The position numbers and the translations under genes were made by a program. Under the pieces are notes generated by a model. It ran no database searches. It saw nothing but the letters and a program-made list of their open reading frames with translations, and was not told the origin of the DNA. A DNA stretch of 64,000 nt from Idiomarina seosinensis_A (GTDB lineage: Bacteria > Pseudomonadota > Gammaproteobacteria > Enterobacterales > Alteromonadaceae), in the NCBI RefSeq assembly GCF_044797955.1, contig NZ_CP085211.1:124001-188000 (forward strand), written 5' to 3'. Shown in pieces: positions 34,480-43,443 of the stretch; position 1 is the first letter of the stretch, and each line of letters begins with the position of its first letter.

Positions 34480-35723
34480 TGCTGCTCCATCATGCGCTCG
34501 AAGCGCTGCTTGAGAATAGGTTGTAACCAGTCTGCCAGGGCGCGGTTAGGCATTTGAAAGAGTAATTCTTGTACAAAACCAAAGTTCAGCATGACCAGCG
34601 CCTGCTGCCTATCAATACCGCGAGTGAGCAGATAATAGAGAGCTTCTTCATCAATTTCGGCCACCGTTGCACCGTGCGCGCACTGCACGTCATCGGCGTA
34701 GATCTCCAGTTCAGGCTTAGTATTAACCTGTGCACCGCGGGTTAATAATAAGTTCCGGTTATTAAGCTCGGCCAATGTTTTTTGAGCGTGACGATGGATG
34801 TGAATACGACCGTTAAATACAGCTTTTGCTTTATCACCAATAATACCACGGGCGTTTTCTTCTGTTGTCCCGTTAGGCTGAGCATGCTCAATGGTGCTGT
34901 GCAAATCAAAATGCTCGTTGGGTGCCAGCAAATAAATATTATTGAACTTGGCAAAGGCATGTTCACCCGCGTGCTCAATATCAACATCTAAGCGTGTTAG
35001 TTGCGAGCCGTAACCGACCAGAGTACTGTTAAGCCGCGACTGGTTGTGTAACCGAAAGTGGCTGCCGCCGACATGAATTGCCTGACCTTCCTGAAGTGCC
35101 AGCCGGTAATGCTCAAGTCGTGCATCATCGCCAATATCATATTCCGCAAAAGCAGTATTCAGGCTGTCATCATTGCCGACGCCATGCTCAATAATCGTTG
35201 CCTGCGAGCCTTTAGCTAGGCGCACCAGGACGCGCTGATGTGATTCGACCCCCGCAGTTGCGACGTTGACGATGCGAATTGGCTGTTTAACCGATGCATC
35301 TGTCGCCACGTCGATAACGATGCCCTGCCTGGCCAACACATCATTAACCAGGCCAAACAAATGATGTTGTGGTTTGACCTTGGCAAAGAGACTGGCTGCC
35401 GCATCGCTTTCTTCAGCCAGGCTATTAATGGTAATGCCGGATGGCAGTTTAAGCTGTTTAACATCGCTGATTAACCGGCCGTCAACAAAAACCAGGTCCA
35501 GGCTATTTAAGCCTTTTACTTCAGGTGCTGTGGCTGTTTTTTCACTGGTCGAGGCTAAGTTAAGGTCTGCGACTTTATGCAGAGAAGTATAGCGCCAGGC
35601 TTCGGTACGCCGCCCGGGCCACTCTTTTTGCTTGAGTTCAGCAAGAGCGCCGCTGCGTATTGGAGTCAACCAGTCATCAACGTTGGCGGCACGTTCAATC
35701 ACGTTCGCTAACCATTGACTCAT
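34476..35723 (-). CDS. sufD: SufD scaffold subunit
   Basis: 415 residues, SufB/SufD family beta-helix. The N-terminal helical part contains RRTEAWRYTSLHKVADL, a SufD hallmark. The C-terminal region has AHGATVAEIDEEALYYLLTRGIDRQQA, the conserved SufBD C-terminus. With SufB and SufC it forms the SufBC2D scaffold. It overlaps sufC and sufS by four bases each, indicating tight translational coupling. Confidence 0.93.
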   Translation of the reverse strand: MSQWLANVIERAANVDDWLTPIRSGALAELKQKEWPGRRTEAWRYTSLHKVADLNLASTSEKTATAPEVKGLNSLDLVFVDGRLISDVKQLKLPSGITINSLAEESDAAASLFAKVKPQHHLFGLVNDVLARQGIVIDVATDASVKQPIRIVNVATAGVESHQRVLVRLAKGSQATIIEHGVGNDDSLNTAFAEYDIGDDARLEHYRLALQEGQAIHVGGSHFRLHNQSRLNSTLVGYGSQLTRLDVDIEHAGEHAFAKFNNIYLLAPNEHFDLHSTIEHAQPNGTTEENARGIIGDKAKAVFNGRIHIHRHAQKTLAELNNRNLLLTRGAQVNTKPELEIYADDVQCAHGATVAEIDEEALYYLLTRGIDRQQALVMLNFGFVQELLFQMPNRALADWLQPILKQRFERMMEQQ

Positions 35724-36472
35724 GCGCTTTCTCCTTCCTTCAACCAGGCGTAGCCAGAAGACTCGACTTCTTTCGCAAGTTCAGGGCCTCCACTCTTAAC
35801 GATTTTTCCGTCAGACAGAATGTGAACATAGTCTGGCTGAATGTAGTCAAGCAAACGCTGATAATGAGTAACCACCAGGAAACTGCGCTGGCCGTCCCGC
35901 TGGCTGTTGACGCCGCGAGCCACTACCTGCAGGGCATCGACATCCAGGCCGGAGTCTGATTCATCAAGAATCGCCAGCTTAGGTTCAAGCAAGATCATTT
36001 GCATGATTTCATTGCGCTTTTTTTCGCCGCCGGAAAAACCCTCATTAACGCCACGCTTTAAAAACTCCAGCGGTAGTTCGACCTGTTTGCAGGCCGCTTT
36101 CGCCTTTTTCAAAAACTCCGCCGAGCTCAGCGAGCTCTCACCGCGGGCCTCGCGCATTGCATTGACCGACTCTTTCATAAATTCCATATTACTGACGCCG
36201 GGTATTTCGACCGGGTACTGAAAGGCCAAAAATAAGCCTGCCTGTGCACGCTCTTCAACTTCCATATCCAATAAATCTTTACCTTCCAGCGTCACTTCGC
36301 CGGATTCCACCTCGTAACCATCACGGCCGGATAACACATAGCCCAGCGTACTTTTGCCGGCGCCGTTAGGACCCATAACCGCGTGAACCTCTCCTGGTTT
36401 GATGTCCAGGTCGAGCCCTTTCAAAATGGTGGTTTCTTCGACACGAGCGTGCAAATTTTTAATTGATAGCAT
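35720..36472 (-). CDS. sufC: SufC ATPase
   Basis: 250 residues. Walker A GPNGAGKS, Q-loop region LAFQYPVEIPGVSNMEF, signature FSGGEKKRNEIMQ and Walker B LAILDESDSGLDVDAL are all present; the last motif with ESDSGLD is specific to SufC. It powers the SufBC2D scaffold. It begins three bases after sufB and overlaps sufD by four. Confidence 0.96.
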   Translation of the reverse strand: MLSIKNLHARVEETTILKGLDLDIKPGEVHAVMGPNGAGKSTLGYVLSGRDGYEVESGEVTLEGKDLLDMEVEERAQAGLFLAFQYPVEIPGVSNMEFMKESVNAMREARGESSLSSAEFLKKAKAACKQVELPLEFLKRGVNEGFSGGEKKRNEIMQMILLEPKLAILDESDSGLDVDALQVVARGVNSQRDGQRSFLVVTHYQRLLDYIQPDYVHILSDGKIVKSGGPELAKEVESSGYAWLKEGESA

Positions 36473-36475
36473 TTA

Positions 36476-37912
36476 TTACCCCACTGAACCTTCAAGACTG
36501 ATTTCAAGCAACTTACCGGCTTCTACGGCGAACTCCATAGGCAGTTCCCGGAATACTTCTTTGCAGAAGCCATTAACGATCATTGAGACCGCCTTTTCAG
36601 CGTCAAGGCCTCGTTGCTGACATAAAAATAACTGGTCATCACTGACCTTCGAGGTCGTTGCCTCGTGTTCTACTATTGCGGTCGGGTTGCTGCTTTCAAT
36701 ATACGGGAAGGTATGAGCTCCACATTGATCGCCGATAAGCAGCGAGTCACACTCGGTAAAGTTGCGGGCGCCTTCTGCTCCGGGCCCCATTCTGACCAGC
36801 CCCCGGTAGGCGTTATTGCTGTAACCTGCGGAAATACCCTTAGAAATAATAGTCGACTTGGTATTTTTACCTAAGTGGATCATTTTAGTGCCGGTGTCGG
36901 CTTGCTGTTTACCGCGGGTAAGCGCAACGGAATAGAATTCCCCGACGCTGTTGTCACCTTTTAAAATACAACTTGGATATTTCCAGGTTACGGCTGACCC
37001 GGTTTCGACCTGAGTCCAGGATATTTTAGCGTTGGTTTCGCACAAACCCCGTTTGGTAACAAAATTGTAAATGCCGCCCTTACCGTTTTCATCACCCGGG
37101 TACCAGTTTTGTACCGTCGAGTATTTGATTTCGGCGTCATCCATCGCCACCAGCTCGACCACTGCCGCATGCAGTTGATTTTCATCACGCTGAGGTGCTG
37201 TACAGCCTTCTAGATAACTGACGTAGCTACCTTCTTCAGCAATAATTAATGTACGTTCAAATTGTCCTGTGTTTTGCTCGTTTATACGGAAGTAGGTCGA
37301 TAATTCCATCGGACAACGGACGCCCTTGGGGATATAAACAAAGGAACCATCCGTAAAAACCGCACTGTTAAGCGCTGCAAAGTAATTGTCGCCCTTGGGC
37401 ACCACGGTTCCCAGATACTTTTTGACCAGCTCCGGATATTTTTGTAACGCTTCTGAAATTGGACAAAAAATCACCCCGGCTTCTTCCAGTTTTTCCCGGA
37501 AGGTGGTTACGACTGAGACTGAGTCGAACACGGCATCGACTGCCACGCCCGCTAACATTTCCTGCTCATGTAGCGGAATACCCAGTTTTTCATACGTACG
37601 TAACAGCTCAGGATCAACTTCGTCCAGTGACTTTGGCTTGTCCTTCATGCTTTTCGGGGCCGAATAGTAGGAGATCGACTGATAATCAATTTTCGGATAG
37701 TCGACATGAGCCCAATCCGGCTCTTCCATTTTTAGCCATCGGCGGTAAGCCTGAAGCCGCCATTCGGTCATCCATTCGGGTTCGTCTTTCATTGCAGAGA
37801 GGCGACGGATCACGTCTTCATCGAGACCGGGCGCAAAGGTTTCTGATTCAATTGCTGAAATAAAGCCCGCATCGTATTTGCGCTCGAGGGCCTGATCAAT
37901 TTGTTCGCTCAT
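36476..37912 (-). CDS. sufB: SufB scaffold subunit
   Basis: 478 residues from the ATG at 37912, which follows AAGGTGG; a GTG at 37921 lies inside that ribosome site. The family core is evident: GVFFC-like VIFCPISEALQKYPELVKKYLG, YIPKGVRCPMELSTYFRIN, EEGSYVSYLEGCTAP and RNFTECDSLLIGDQCGAHTFPYIES, the last with the Cys implicated in cluster building. It is the first gene of sufBCDSATE and follows a promoter covered by an IscR-type box. Confidence 0.96.
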   Translation of the reverse strand: MSEQIDQALERKYDAGFISAIESETFAPGLDEDVIRRLSAMKDEPEWMTEWRLQAYRRWLKMEEPDWAHVDYPKIDYQSISYYSAPKSMKDKPKSLDEVDPELLRTYEKLGIPLHEQEMLAGVAVDAVFDSVSVVTTFREKLEEAGVIFCPISEALQKYPELVKKYLGTVVPKGDNYFAALNSAVFTDGSFVYIPKGVRCPMELSTYFRINEQNTGQFERTLIIAEEGSYVSYLEGCTAPQRDENQLHAAVVELVAMDDAEIKYSTVQNWYPGDENGKGGIYNFVTKRGLCETNAKISWTQVETGSAVTWKYPSCILKGDNSVGEFYSVALTRGKQQADTGTKMIHLGKNTKSTIISKGISAGYSNNAYRGLVRMGPGAEGARNFTECDSLLIGDQCGAHTFPYIESSNPTAIVEHEATTSKVSDDQLFLCQQRGLDAEKAVSMIVNGFCKEVFRELPMEFAVEAGKLLEISLEGSVG

Positions 37913-37945
37913 GTTTACCACCTTGCTGAACTGCGGATGCTTGGC

Positions 37946-37974
37946 ATTATAAAATACTTGACTAAAACACTCAA
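37946..37974 (-). promoter_or_regulatory. Sigma-70 promoter of the suf operon
   Basis: On the minus strand, TTGAGT (37974-37969) and TATAAT (37951-37946) are separated by exactly 17 bases, close to the ideal sigma-70 promoter. The -10 ends about 33 bases before the sufB start. The IscR-type box covers most of the spacer and the -35. Confidence 0.75.
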
Positions 37975-37978
37975 CTTT
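37954..37978. promoter_or_regulatory. IscR type 1-like binding site over the suf promoter
   Basis: The 25-base site matches the published E. coli type 1 IscR consensus (ATASYYGACTRwwwYAGTCRRSTAT) at 23 of 25 positions; the mismatches are a C for G in the second AGTC arm and the next-to-last base. It overlaps the -35 and spacer of the suf promoter, so cluster-loaded IscR should repress. No iscR gene lies in this window. Confidence 0.75.
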
Positions 37979-38233
37979 ATCGGAGTTTAATTTTCTTGTC
38001 GTCAGTTCGTGCCGAATAGCCCGACATTATACGGTGCTTTGGTTAACTTGTCGCATATCCTGTGCAGTTACCAAACGGACCGAGATGTCCCGTTTTAACC
38101 CAGCCTAATCAGATTGCTACTCGCTAAGAGAAATCCAAATTCAGCATGAAGTTAACCTGTTCAAAATAAAAAACCGTACTACAATTACGTTAAAAGCAGA
38201 ATTTGTGATTCATTAATTAAGATAAAGGAGTAC
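37979..38233. other. Intergenic region upstream of suf and the DUF2892 gene
   Basis: Together with the suf promoter and sufB leader this makes about 320 bases without a gene. Beyond the IscR-type box no clear operator, terminator or small ORF was found. For the rightward gene only a weak possible promoter is visible (TGTTCA, 16 bases, TACAAT, ending near 38182). A ribosome site AAAGGAG lies before the ATG at 38234. Confidence 0.5.
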
Positions 38234-38434
38234 ATGATGGCAAATGTCGGTGGCATTGATCGGATTCTTCGCGCTCTCATTGGCTTGGCTATTATTGTCT
38301 GGTCACTGCAGGCAGGTAACTTGTGGTGGATTTTAGGTGCCGTTCTGTTAGGTACAGCGGTATTTAAAGTTTGCCTGCTGTATAAGCTTATCGGTGTTTC
38401 AACGGATGAAAGCAAAAACGATCCCTCATTATGA
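38234..38434 (+). CDS. DUF2892 (YgaP-like transmembrane) small protein
   Basis: 66 residues with two membrane helices (RALIGLAIIVWSLQ and WWILGAVLLGTAVFKVCLLYKLIGVST). The GGIDRILRALIG start and the C-x-LY-L-G ending match DUF2892, the membrane part of YgaP-type rhodaneses. There is no rhodanese domain here. AAAGGAG precedes the tandem ATGATG start. Role unknown; a second member lies at 45588-45797. Confidence 0.8.
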   Translation: MMANVGGIDRILRALIGLAIIVWSLQAGNLWWILGAVLLGTAVFKVCLLYKLIGVSTDESKNDPSL

Positions 38435-38545
38435 GGTGACCGCTAAGGTGCTGTTGCCTTTAACATGAAACACTCTTGATTTTGGCCAAAAAACTGCGTT
38501 TAATTGGGGTAACGCGGTACAGCACTTGGGTTACAAAGTCACAGC

Positions 38546-40213
38546 ATGTCTTATGGTCAATATCAAAATCTGCCTTTAACTGATCGCCTGTTGACGATGC
38601 TTGAGGCAACTCAAGCGGGTACCTGGGAGTGGAACGTACAAACCGGGGAATGCAACTTTAACGGACGTTGGGCAGACATTATTGGCTACACCCTGGACGA
38701 GCTGCAACCGGTAACTATCGACACATGGATGGCCCATGCGCATCCGGACGATCTTGGGTTGTCCGAAAAGAAGCTACAGGAGCATTTTGACGGTATTCGC
38801 GACTTTTACGAATGCGAAGCCCGTATGCAGCACAAGCAAGGTCATTGGGTCTGGGTAAGGGATTATGGCAAGCTGGTGTCCCGTACTGAAGCAGGGGAGC
38901 CCGAGTGGGTGGTCGGAACCCACATTGACGTTTCCGCGCTGAAAGAACTTAGCCAGCGGTTCGAAGCCTTCGCTGATTTGTTACCGGGTGTTCTCTATCA
39001 GTATCAGCTTAATCAGGACGGTAGTTCCTGCTTTCCGTTTGCCAGCAGTGGGTTAGCCGATATTTATGGCGTTACCCCGGAGCAAGTAAAATCTTCGGCC
39101 GAAGCGGTCTTTAAAGTAATACATCCTGACGACCTTGAGCATGTAGCAGAGAGCATCGCTGAATCGGCCGCGCAAGGCAGCGACTGGACCTGCGAATACC
39201 GTGTTATCCTCTCAGGCAGAGAGTCGTGGGTATATGGTCACGCCCGGCCGCAGAAAACATTTGATGGCGGTACTCTTTGGTACGGAATGATCATTGATAT
39301 CACCCAGCGCAAACAATTAGAACTGGCGTTAAAAAAAAGCCAGGCTACGTTAACCATGGCCCAGGACATTGCCCGCTTTGGCCATTGGGAAGCCAATCTG
39401 GCTACCGGTGAGCTGCGCTGGTCGGATATGATTTATACGATACTGGATTATCAGCCGGGAGAGATCTCGGTATCGGTCGAACGCTTTCAGGAATTGGTGC
39501 ATCCCGACGATTTAGAAGAGGTACTGCTGGCCCACGAAAAGGCCAATGAGACCGGTACTCTGAATGTTGAACATCGAATGCTGACCCGTTCGGGTAGCGT
39601 TGTCTGGGTACAGGAGCTGGCTGAGCTGCAGGAGGACGGACAAACGTTAATTGGTACTGTCCGCGACATTACCGAGCAGAAAAAACTGCAGTTGCAGCTG
39701 CAGCGCCAGGCCACTGTTGACCCGCTAACGCAAATAAGTAACAGGCGCCGCTTTAAACACGCACTAACACGTGAATTTAATCGCTTCCAGCGTTACCAAA
39801 CGCCACTAACCCTGCTGATGTTTGACCTCGATCACTTTAAAAAAGTTAACGACACATACGGTCACTCGATGGGTGATCAGGTGCTTATTCAATTAACCCG
39901 GGCGCTGAAACTGGAGTTGCGCGAGCAGGATATCTTTGCCCGTATTGGTGGAGAAGAGTTTGCGATTCTTTTAACAGATACCGGTCAACAGGCCGCTTAC
40001 AAAGTGGCAGAAAAGCTGCGGGCAATGATTGCCGCCGAAGAAATTCATTACCAAAACAACTGCATTCATGTTTCGGCAACCTTTGGGCTGGTGACGCTTG
40101 ACGGCACCGTAGGTAGTGAGGAGCACTTGCTGCAAATTGCCGACAGGGCGCTTTATAAAGGCAAAGAGAGCGGCCGCAACTGCGTCATAGTGGCTGACAC
40201 AAGCCTGTATTGA
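38546..40213 (+). CDS. Cytoplasmic PAS-PAS-PAS-GGDEF diguanylate cyclase
   Basis: 555 residues, no membrane helix. Three PAS domains of the PAS_3 type are visible (about 10-135, 140-255, 265-375), each with a WEWN/WGxAxxx-like start and a DITQRK or DITEQKK ending. The GGDEF domain (about 380-550) has GGEEF at 468-472 and an RxxD inhibitory site (REQD) five residues upstream, so it should make c-di-GMP with feedback inhibition. The GHWEANL in PAS3 and HPDD motifs recur. The signal sensed, possibly a bound cofactor, is unknown. Confidence 0.9.
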   Translation: MSYGQYQNLPLTDRLLTMLEATQAGTWEWNVQTGECNFNGRWADIIGYTLDELQPVTIDTWMAHAHPDDLGLSEKKLQEHFDGIRDFYECEARMQHKQGHWVWVRDYGKLVSRTEAGEPEWVVGTHIDVSALKELSQRFEAFADLLPGVLYQYQLNQDGSSCFPFASSGLADIYGVTPEQVKSSAEAVFKVIHPDDLEHVAESIAESAAQGSDWTCEYRVILSGRESWVYGHARPQKTFDGGTLWYGMIIDITQRKQLELALKKSQATLTMAQDIARFGHWEANLATGELRWSDMIYTILDYQPGEISVSVERFQELVHPDDLEEVLLAHEKANETGTLNVEHRMLTRSGSVVWVQELAELQEDGQTLIGTVRDITEQKKLQLQLQRQATVDPLTQISNRRRFKHALTREFNRFQRYQTPLTLLMFDLDHFKKVNDTYGHSMGDQVLIQLTRALKLELREQDIFARIGGEEFAILLTDTGQQAAYKVAEKLRAMIAAEEIHYQNNCIHVSATFGLVTLDGTVGSEEHLLQIADRALYKGKESGRNCVIVADTSLY

Positions 40214-40279
40214 AGGCATAGACCAGGCGGTTGCATCGCGGTAAAATTAAGCGTCTATTAAAATTCAAGAGTAACTATT

Positions 40280-40996
40280 ATGGGTCGTGCGTTTCAGAAT
40301 CGTAAAGAGTCAATTGCTAAAACAGCTGCTGCTAAAAGTAAGGTTTATAGTCGGTATGGCCGCGAAATCTATGTGTGTGCCAAGCAGGGCGGCTCTGATC
40401 CCGATGCCAACCTGGCATTGCGCAGTTTGATTGACCGGGCAAAAAAGGACCAGGTGCCGTCGCACGTTATCGAAAAAGCCATTGATAAAGCCCAGGGGGG
40501 CGCAGGCGAAGATTTTGCCGCAGCCCGTTATGAAGGTTATGGACCAGGAAACTGTATGGTGATTGTTGACTGCCTGACAGATAACCCGAACCGGACCTTC
40601 GGAGAAGTGCGTAATTGCTTTACTAAAAGCAAATCAAAAATTGGTGAGCAGGGCAGCGTGATGCACTCTTTTGAGCACTGTGCCATTTTTGCCTTTAAGC
40701 ACGACAGCGAAGATGATGTTCTGGAAACCCTGATGGAAGCTGATGTCGATGTTACGGACGTCGAGTTTGAACAGGACACAGTCACCGTATTTGCTCCTCA
40801 TACTGAATATGCGGCGGCAAGACAGGCACTCACCGGGGCTTTTCAGAGCATTGACTTTGAGGTTGATGAAATTCAGTTTTTACCTCACGTGACCTCCACT
40901 ATCAGCGAAGAGGACCAGCCTATGTTTGAACGCCTGATGGATATGCTGAATGACTGTGATGATGTACAGAAGATCTATCATAATGCTGAGGTTTAA
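40280..40996 (+). CDS. yeeN: YebC/TACO1 family protein, YeeN type
   Basis: 238 residues. The N-terminus GRAFQNRKESIAKTAAAKSKVYSRYGREIYVCAKQG, then VPSHVIEKAIDKAQGG, RYEGYGPGNCMVIVDCLTDNPNRT and the ending DCDDVQKIYHNAEV match YeeN, the YebC paralogue. Proteins of this family bind DNA or assist translation at difficult proline motifs; which applies to YeeN is not settled. It is a single gene upstream of ompW. Confidence 0.9.
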   Translation: MGRAFQNRKESIAKTAAAKSKVYSRYGREIYVCAKQGGSDPDANLALRSLIDRAKKDQVPSHVIEKAIDKAQGGAGEDFAAARYEGYGPGNCMVIVDCLTDNPNRTFGEVRNCFTKSKSKIGEQGSVMHSFEHCAIFAFKHDSEDDVLETLMEADVDVTDVEFEQDTVTVFAPHTEYAAARQALTGAFQSIDFEVDEIQFLPHVTSTISEEDQPMFERLMDMLNDCDDVQKIYHNAEV

Positions 40997-41008
40997 TCGG
41001 TAAAAACT

Positions 41009-41022
41009 CTGATCCAGATCAA
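41009..41022. promoter_or_regulatory. FNR box upstream of ompW
   Basis: CTGATCCAGATCAA matches TTGAT-N4-ATCAA at nine of ten positions. Its centre is about 65 bases before the ompW ATG. A poor -10 (TAAACT, 41045-41050) stands at the spacing expected for an activating site at -41.5. E. coli ompW is also FNR-activated. Confidence 0.65.
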
Positions 41023-41080
41023 CTTCTTCAGACTAAATCCCATTTAAACTAAAGGGGTATTTAACCACAAGGAGTTACCC

Positions 41081-41779
41081 ATGAAACGTTCTGTCTTGTC
41101 TCTCGGTGTAGTAGTCGGGTTAATAAGTGGTTCTGCACTTGCTAACGATTTCTCTGTGAATGTTGGTGCCATCGGCGTCATGCCAGATGACAGCAGCAGT
41201 TCTTTAAACGTTGTTGAAACAGTTGCCGGCCTGGAACAAAACAGTACGGGTGTTGGGGTCAATACGAATACACAGCTGGGTATTACCTTTGATTACGCGC
41301 TGGACAAAAACTGGACTATTGAACTTGTAGCCGCTACTCCCTTTAGTCACGACATCAGTGGCACCGGCTCGCTGGCCGGAGTAAGTATCGGCAACACCAA
41401 GCATTTACCGCCGACTTTGCTGGGTCAATATCATTTTGATATTGGCTATGATTCGGTCCGGCCCTTTATTGGCCTGGGTGTTAACTATACTGCATTTTTT
41501 GACGATCAGGTGTCGCCGGCAGTGAAAGGCCTGTTAGTAGATACCGGTGTTGCGACTGAGTCCGACGATGTTGACCTGGCACTTGAAAATAGCTGGGGTG
41601 TTGCCTACCAGGCGGGTGTTAACGTCAGTTTGACAAAAGACTGGGGTGTCCACTTTATGGTCAGCAAAATGGACATCGACAGCACCGGCGATGTGCGTTT
41701 GAATGGAGCAACTATTGAAAGCGTGGACGTTCAGATTGACCCGGTGGTTGCAATGTTAGGTGTTCGTTACACCTTTTAA
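41081..41779 (+). CDS. ompW: OmpW family outer membrane protein
   Basis: 232 residues with a signal peptide (to ALA at residue 21) and an eight-stranded barrel ending in VRYTF, with terminal Phe. The motifs NVGAIGVMPDDSS, QLGITFDYALDKNWTIELVAATPFSHDI, HLPPTLLGQYHF and RPFIGLGVNYTAFF are family hallmarks. OmpW forms a narrow hydrophobic channel for small nonpolar molecules. An FNR box precedes it and a strong hairpin terminator follows. Confidence 0.93.
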   Translation: MKRSVLSLGVVVGLISGSALANDFSVNVGAIGVMPDDSSSSLNVVETVAGLEQNSTGVGVNTNTQLGITFDYALDKNWTIELVAATPFSHDISGTGSLAGVSIGNTKHLPPTLLGQYHFDIGYDSVRPFIGLGVNYTAFFDDQVSPAVKGLLVDTGVATESDDVDLALENSWGVAYQAGVNVSLTKDWGVHFMVSKMDIDSTGDVRLNGATIESVDVQIDPVVAMLGVRYTF

Positions 41780-41794
41780 ATAATGTTTGCTGAT

Positions 41795-41835
41795 AAAGCC
41801 GTTGGCAGCTATCGGGTTGCCAGCGGCTTTATTTT
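41795..41835 (+). terminator. Strong terminator after ompW, probably bidirectional
   Basis: AAAGCCGTTGGCA pairs with TGCCAGCGGCTTT (12 of 13 positions) around a ten-base loop, followed by ATTTTG. The A-run before the stem would provide U residues on the other strand, so it can also end the response regulator transcript, whose stop codon overlaps its right arm. Confidence 0.85.
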
Positions 41836-42347
41836 GTCGGCGCCTTTTTTGTCAGTTTGCGCTGAAGGGTGCGGCGATGCATGCCCAGCTGCCTTGCCGT
41901 TTTTGAAATGTTGCCCTGATTTTGTTGTAAAATCCGCTGTATATATTCCCATTCTACTTGTGCCGGCGACAAAGGCTCAGGTGCTGCATCAGAAGCAGGG
42001 CTTGTCCCCTGAAGTCTGTCGAGTAGCTCTTTGCTGGACACTGGCTTGGCAAGGTAGTCAGTTGCACCCCGTTTGATGGCGGCAACGCTGGTGGCAATGC
42101 TGGCATAACCTGTCAGTACAATAAGCTGTTGCGGGTTAAACGCCTGTCGCAGCGGTTCGATAAGTTCCAGGCCATTTTCCTCGCCCAGCATCATATCAAG
42201 AAGAACGACATCATAAGGGCCGGGTTGCTTTAGTGCTGATGCGCTGTCATGGGCTACATCCACCTGCCAACCATGATGCCGGAGTCTGCGTTGCAGAACT
42301 TCGCAAAAGCTTTTTTCATCGTCTATCAATAACAAAGACTCACTCAT
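41829..42347 (-). CDS. RegA/ActR-like response regulator
   Basis: 172 residues from the ATG at 42347; an upstream in-frame ATG at 42446 lies deep inside the kinase gene. Receiver domain: LLIDDEKSF, phosphoacceptor Asp51 in VVLLDMMLGEENG, LTGY and the Lys in YLAKPV. The C-terminal Fis-type helix-turn-helix GNISKTARQLGMHRRTLQRKL is the RegA/PrrA/ActR signature. It should activate or repress redox-linked genes when phosphorylated. Its ATG overlaps the end of the kinase gene (ATGAGTGA). The gene ends in the ompW terminator. Confidence 0.9.
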   Translation of the reverse strand: MSESLLLIDDEKSFCEVLQRRLRHHGWQVDVAHDSASALKQPGPYDVVLLDMMLGEENGLELIEPLRQAFNPQQLIVLTGYASIATSVAAIKRGATDYLAKPVSSKELLDRLQGTSPASDAAPEPLSPAQVEWEYIQRILQQNQGNISKTARQLGMHRRTLQRKLTKKAPTK

Positions 42348-43425
42348 CTTTATTTTCCTGTGCGAGCGGTAACCGGACTTCAGTTTGGATGCTATTACCG
42401 ACTTGCTGCCAGCTGACATCACCGCCGTGACGCTCAATGGTCGCATGGCTGATTACCGCGCCAATACCTGTGCCTTCGGAGCTTTTTTGTATGCGTATGC
42501 CAAGGGTCGCCATAGCAGAAGTGGCGTCATTGCTGTGATTCTCAATAGTTATCCTGAGTACCTGCTGCCTGCGGCATACCGTTATGCTAACAATTGCCGG
42601 GCTGCTGTGTTCAGTCCGGCTGGCGTTAACGATTAAGTTAACAATCGCGGGAAATAACGTGCGATCACAGATGATCGCATCCGTTGGCGAAGGTTCATCA
42701 ACATTCCAGATCGCCGGACTTTCCGGAACGATGACAGCAAACAGCTGCCGTAGCTCCTGGCTAACTTTTGTTAACGGGTAACGGTGCCGCCGCCTGGCCC
42801 GGATATCATCAGCCGACTGGCGCCATTGTTGCAGACTGGCGTTTACTTTTTGGGTTTCGGTTTGTAGCGGCTGTAGCTGATCCGGGTTAAGGGTGTCCGA
42901 GAGCTCCTCAATTAACAGGTTAATGGTCTGAACCGGGGTTGCCAAATCATGGGTTAACTGAGCTGCGGCTGAACCAATAGTAAGTAGTTGCTCATCGCGG
43001 AGCTGTCGCTCGCGCAGTTCCTGAACTTGTTGTTGGCTAAAGATTAAGCGCCGCTTTAATAAAAAGCTACTGATCCAAATAATCAGCGCTGCAATGACAA
43101 AACTAAGGACCATCCCCTGTGAATGGGCTAAAAAACTATCGCTCATCTCATGGCGGGCATGGCCCAGGCCACTTGAAAACACCATTGGCAATAGTAGCTG
43201 AGCCATCTGGCCGAGGATACTGACAACCAGTATCAGCAACGCAGGCGCCCAGGGCAGTAATAGCACGCCAACAACGACAAAAATCAGCAACAGGGTCGAA
43301 AAGGGGTTGCTTATACCGCCACTGATAGCGAGCAGGGCGTTGGCTACCGAAATATCCAGCACCAGGCCAAAACTTATAACCCAGTGACTGCGCCGGGCCA
43401 GGCAGAAGCTGGCGAGTGTAAACAT
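42340..43425 (-). CDS. RegB/PrrB-like sensor histidine kinase, short N-terminus
   Basis: 361 residues. About four membrane helices, with the RegB quinone-site-like motif GGISNPF at 36-42, then the H-box LTHDLATPVQTI (His159), N-box IVNLIVNASRT and G-box-like GTGIGAVISHATIERHGG. Standard RegB proteins have six helices; here an in-frame stop just upstream of the ATG shows that the first two are missing. It lies 18 bases after the copper-type TonB receptor and overlaps the response regulator gene. A role in sensing quinone redox state or copper-linked stress is inferred. Confidence 0.85.
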   Translation of the reverse strand: MFTLASFCLARRSHWVISFGLVLDISVANALLAISGGISNPFSTLLLIFVVVGVLLLPWAPALLILVVSILGQMAQLLLPMVFSSGLGHARHEMSDSFLAHSQGMVLSFVIAALIIWISSFLLKRRLIFSQQQVQELRERQLRDEQLLTIGSAAAQLTHDLATPVQTINLLIEELSDTLNPDQLQPLQTETQKVNASLQQWRQSADDIRARRRHRYPLTKVSQELRQLFAVIVPESPAIWNVDEPSPTDAIICDRTLFPAIVNLIVNASRTEHSSPAIVSITVCRRQQVLRITIENHSNDATSAMATLGIRIQKSSEGTGIGAVISHATIERHGGDVSWQQVGNSIQTEVRLPLAQENKDE

Positions 43426-43443
43426 AGTGTTTTAAATTGCCTT

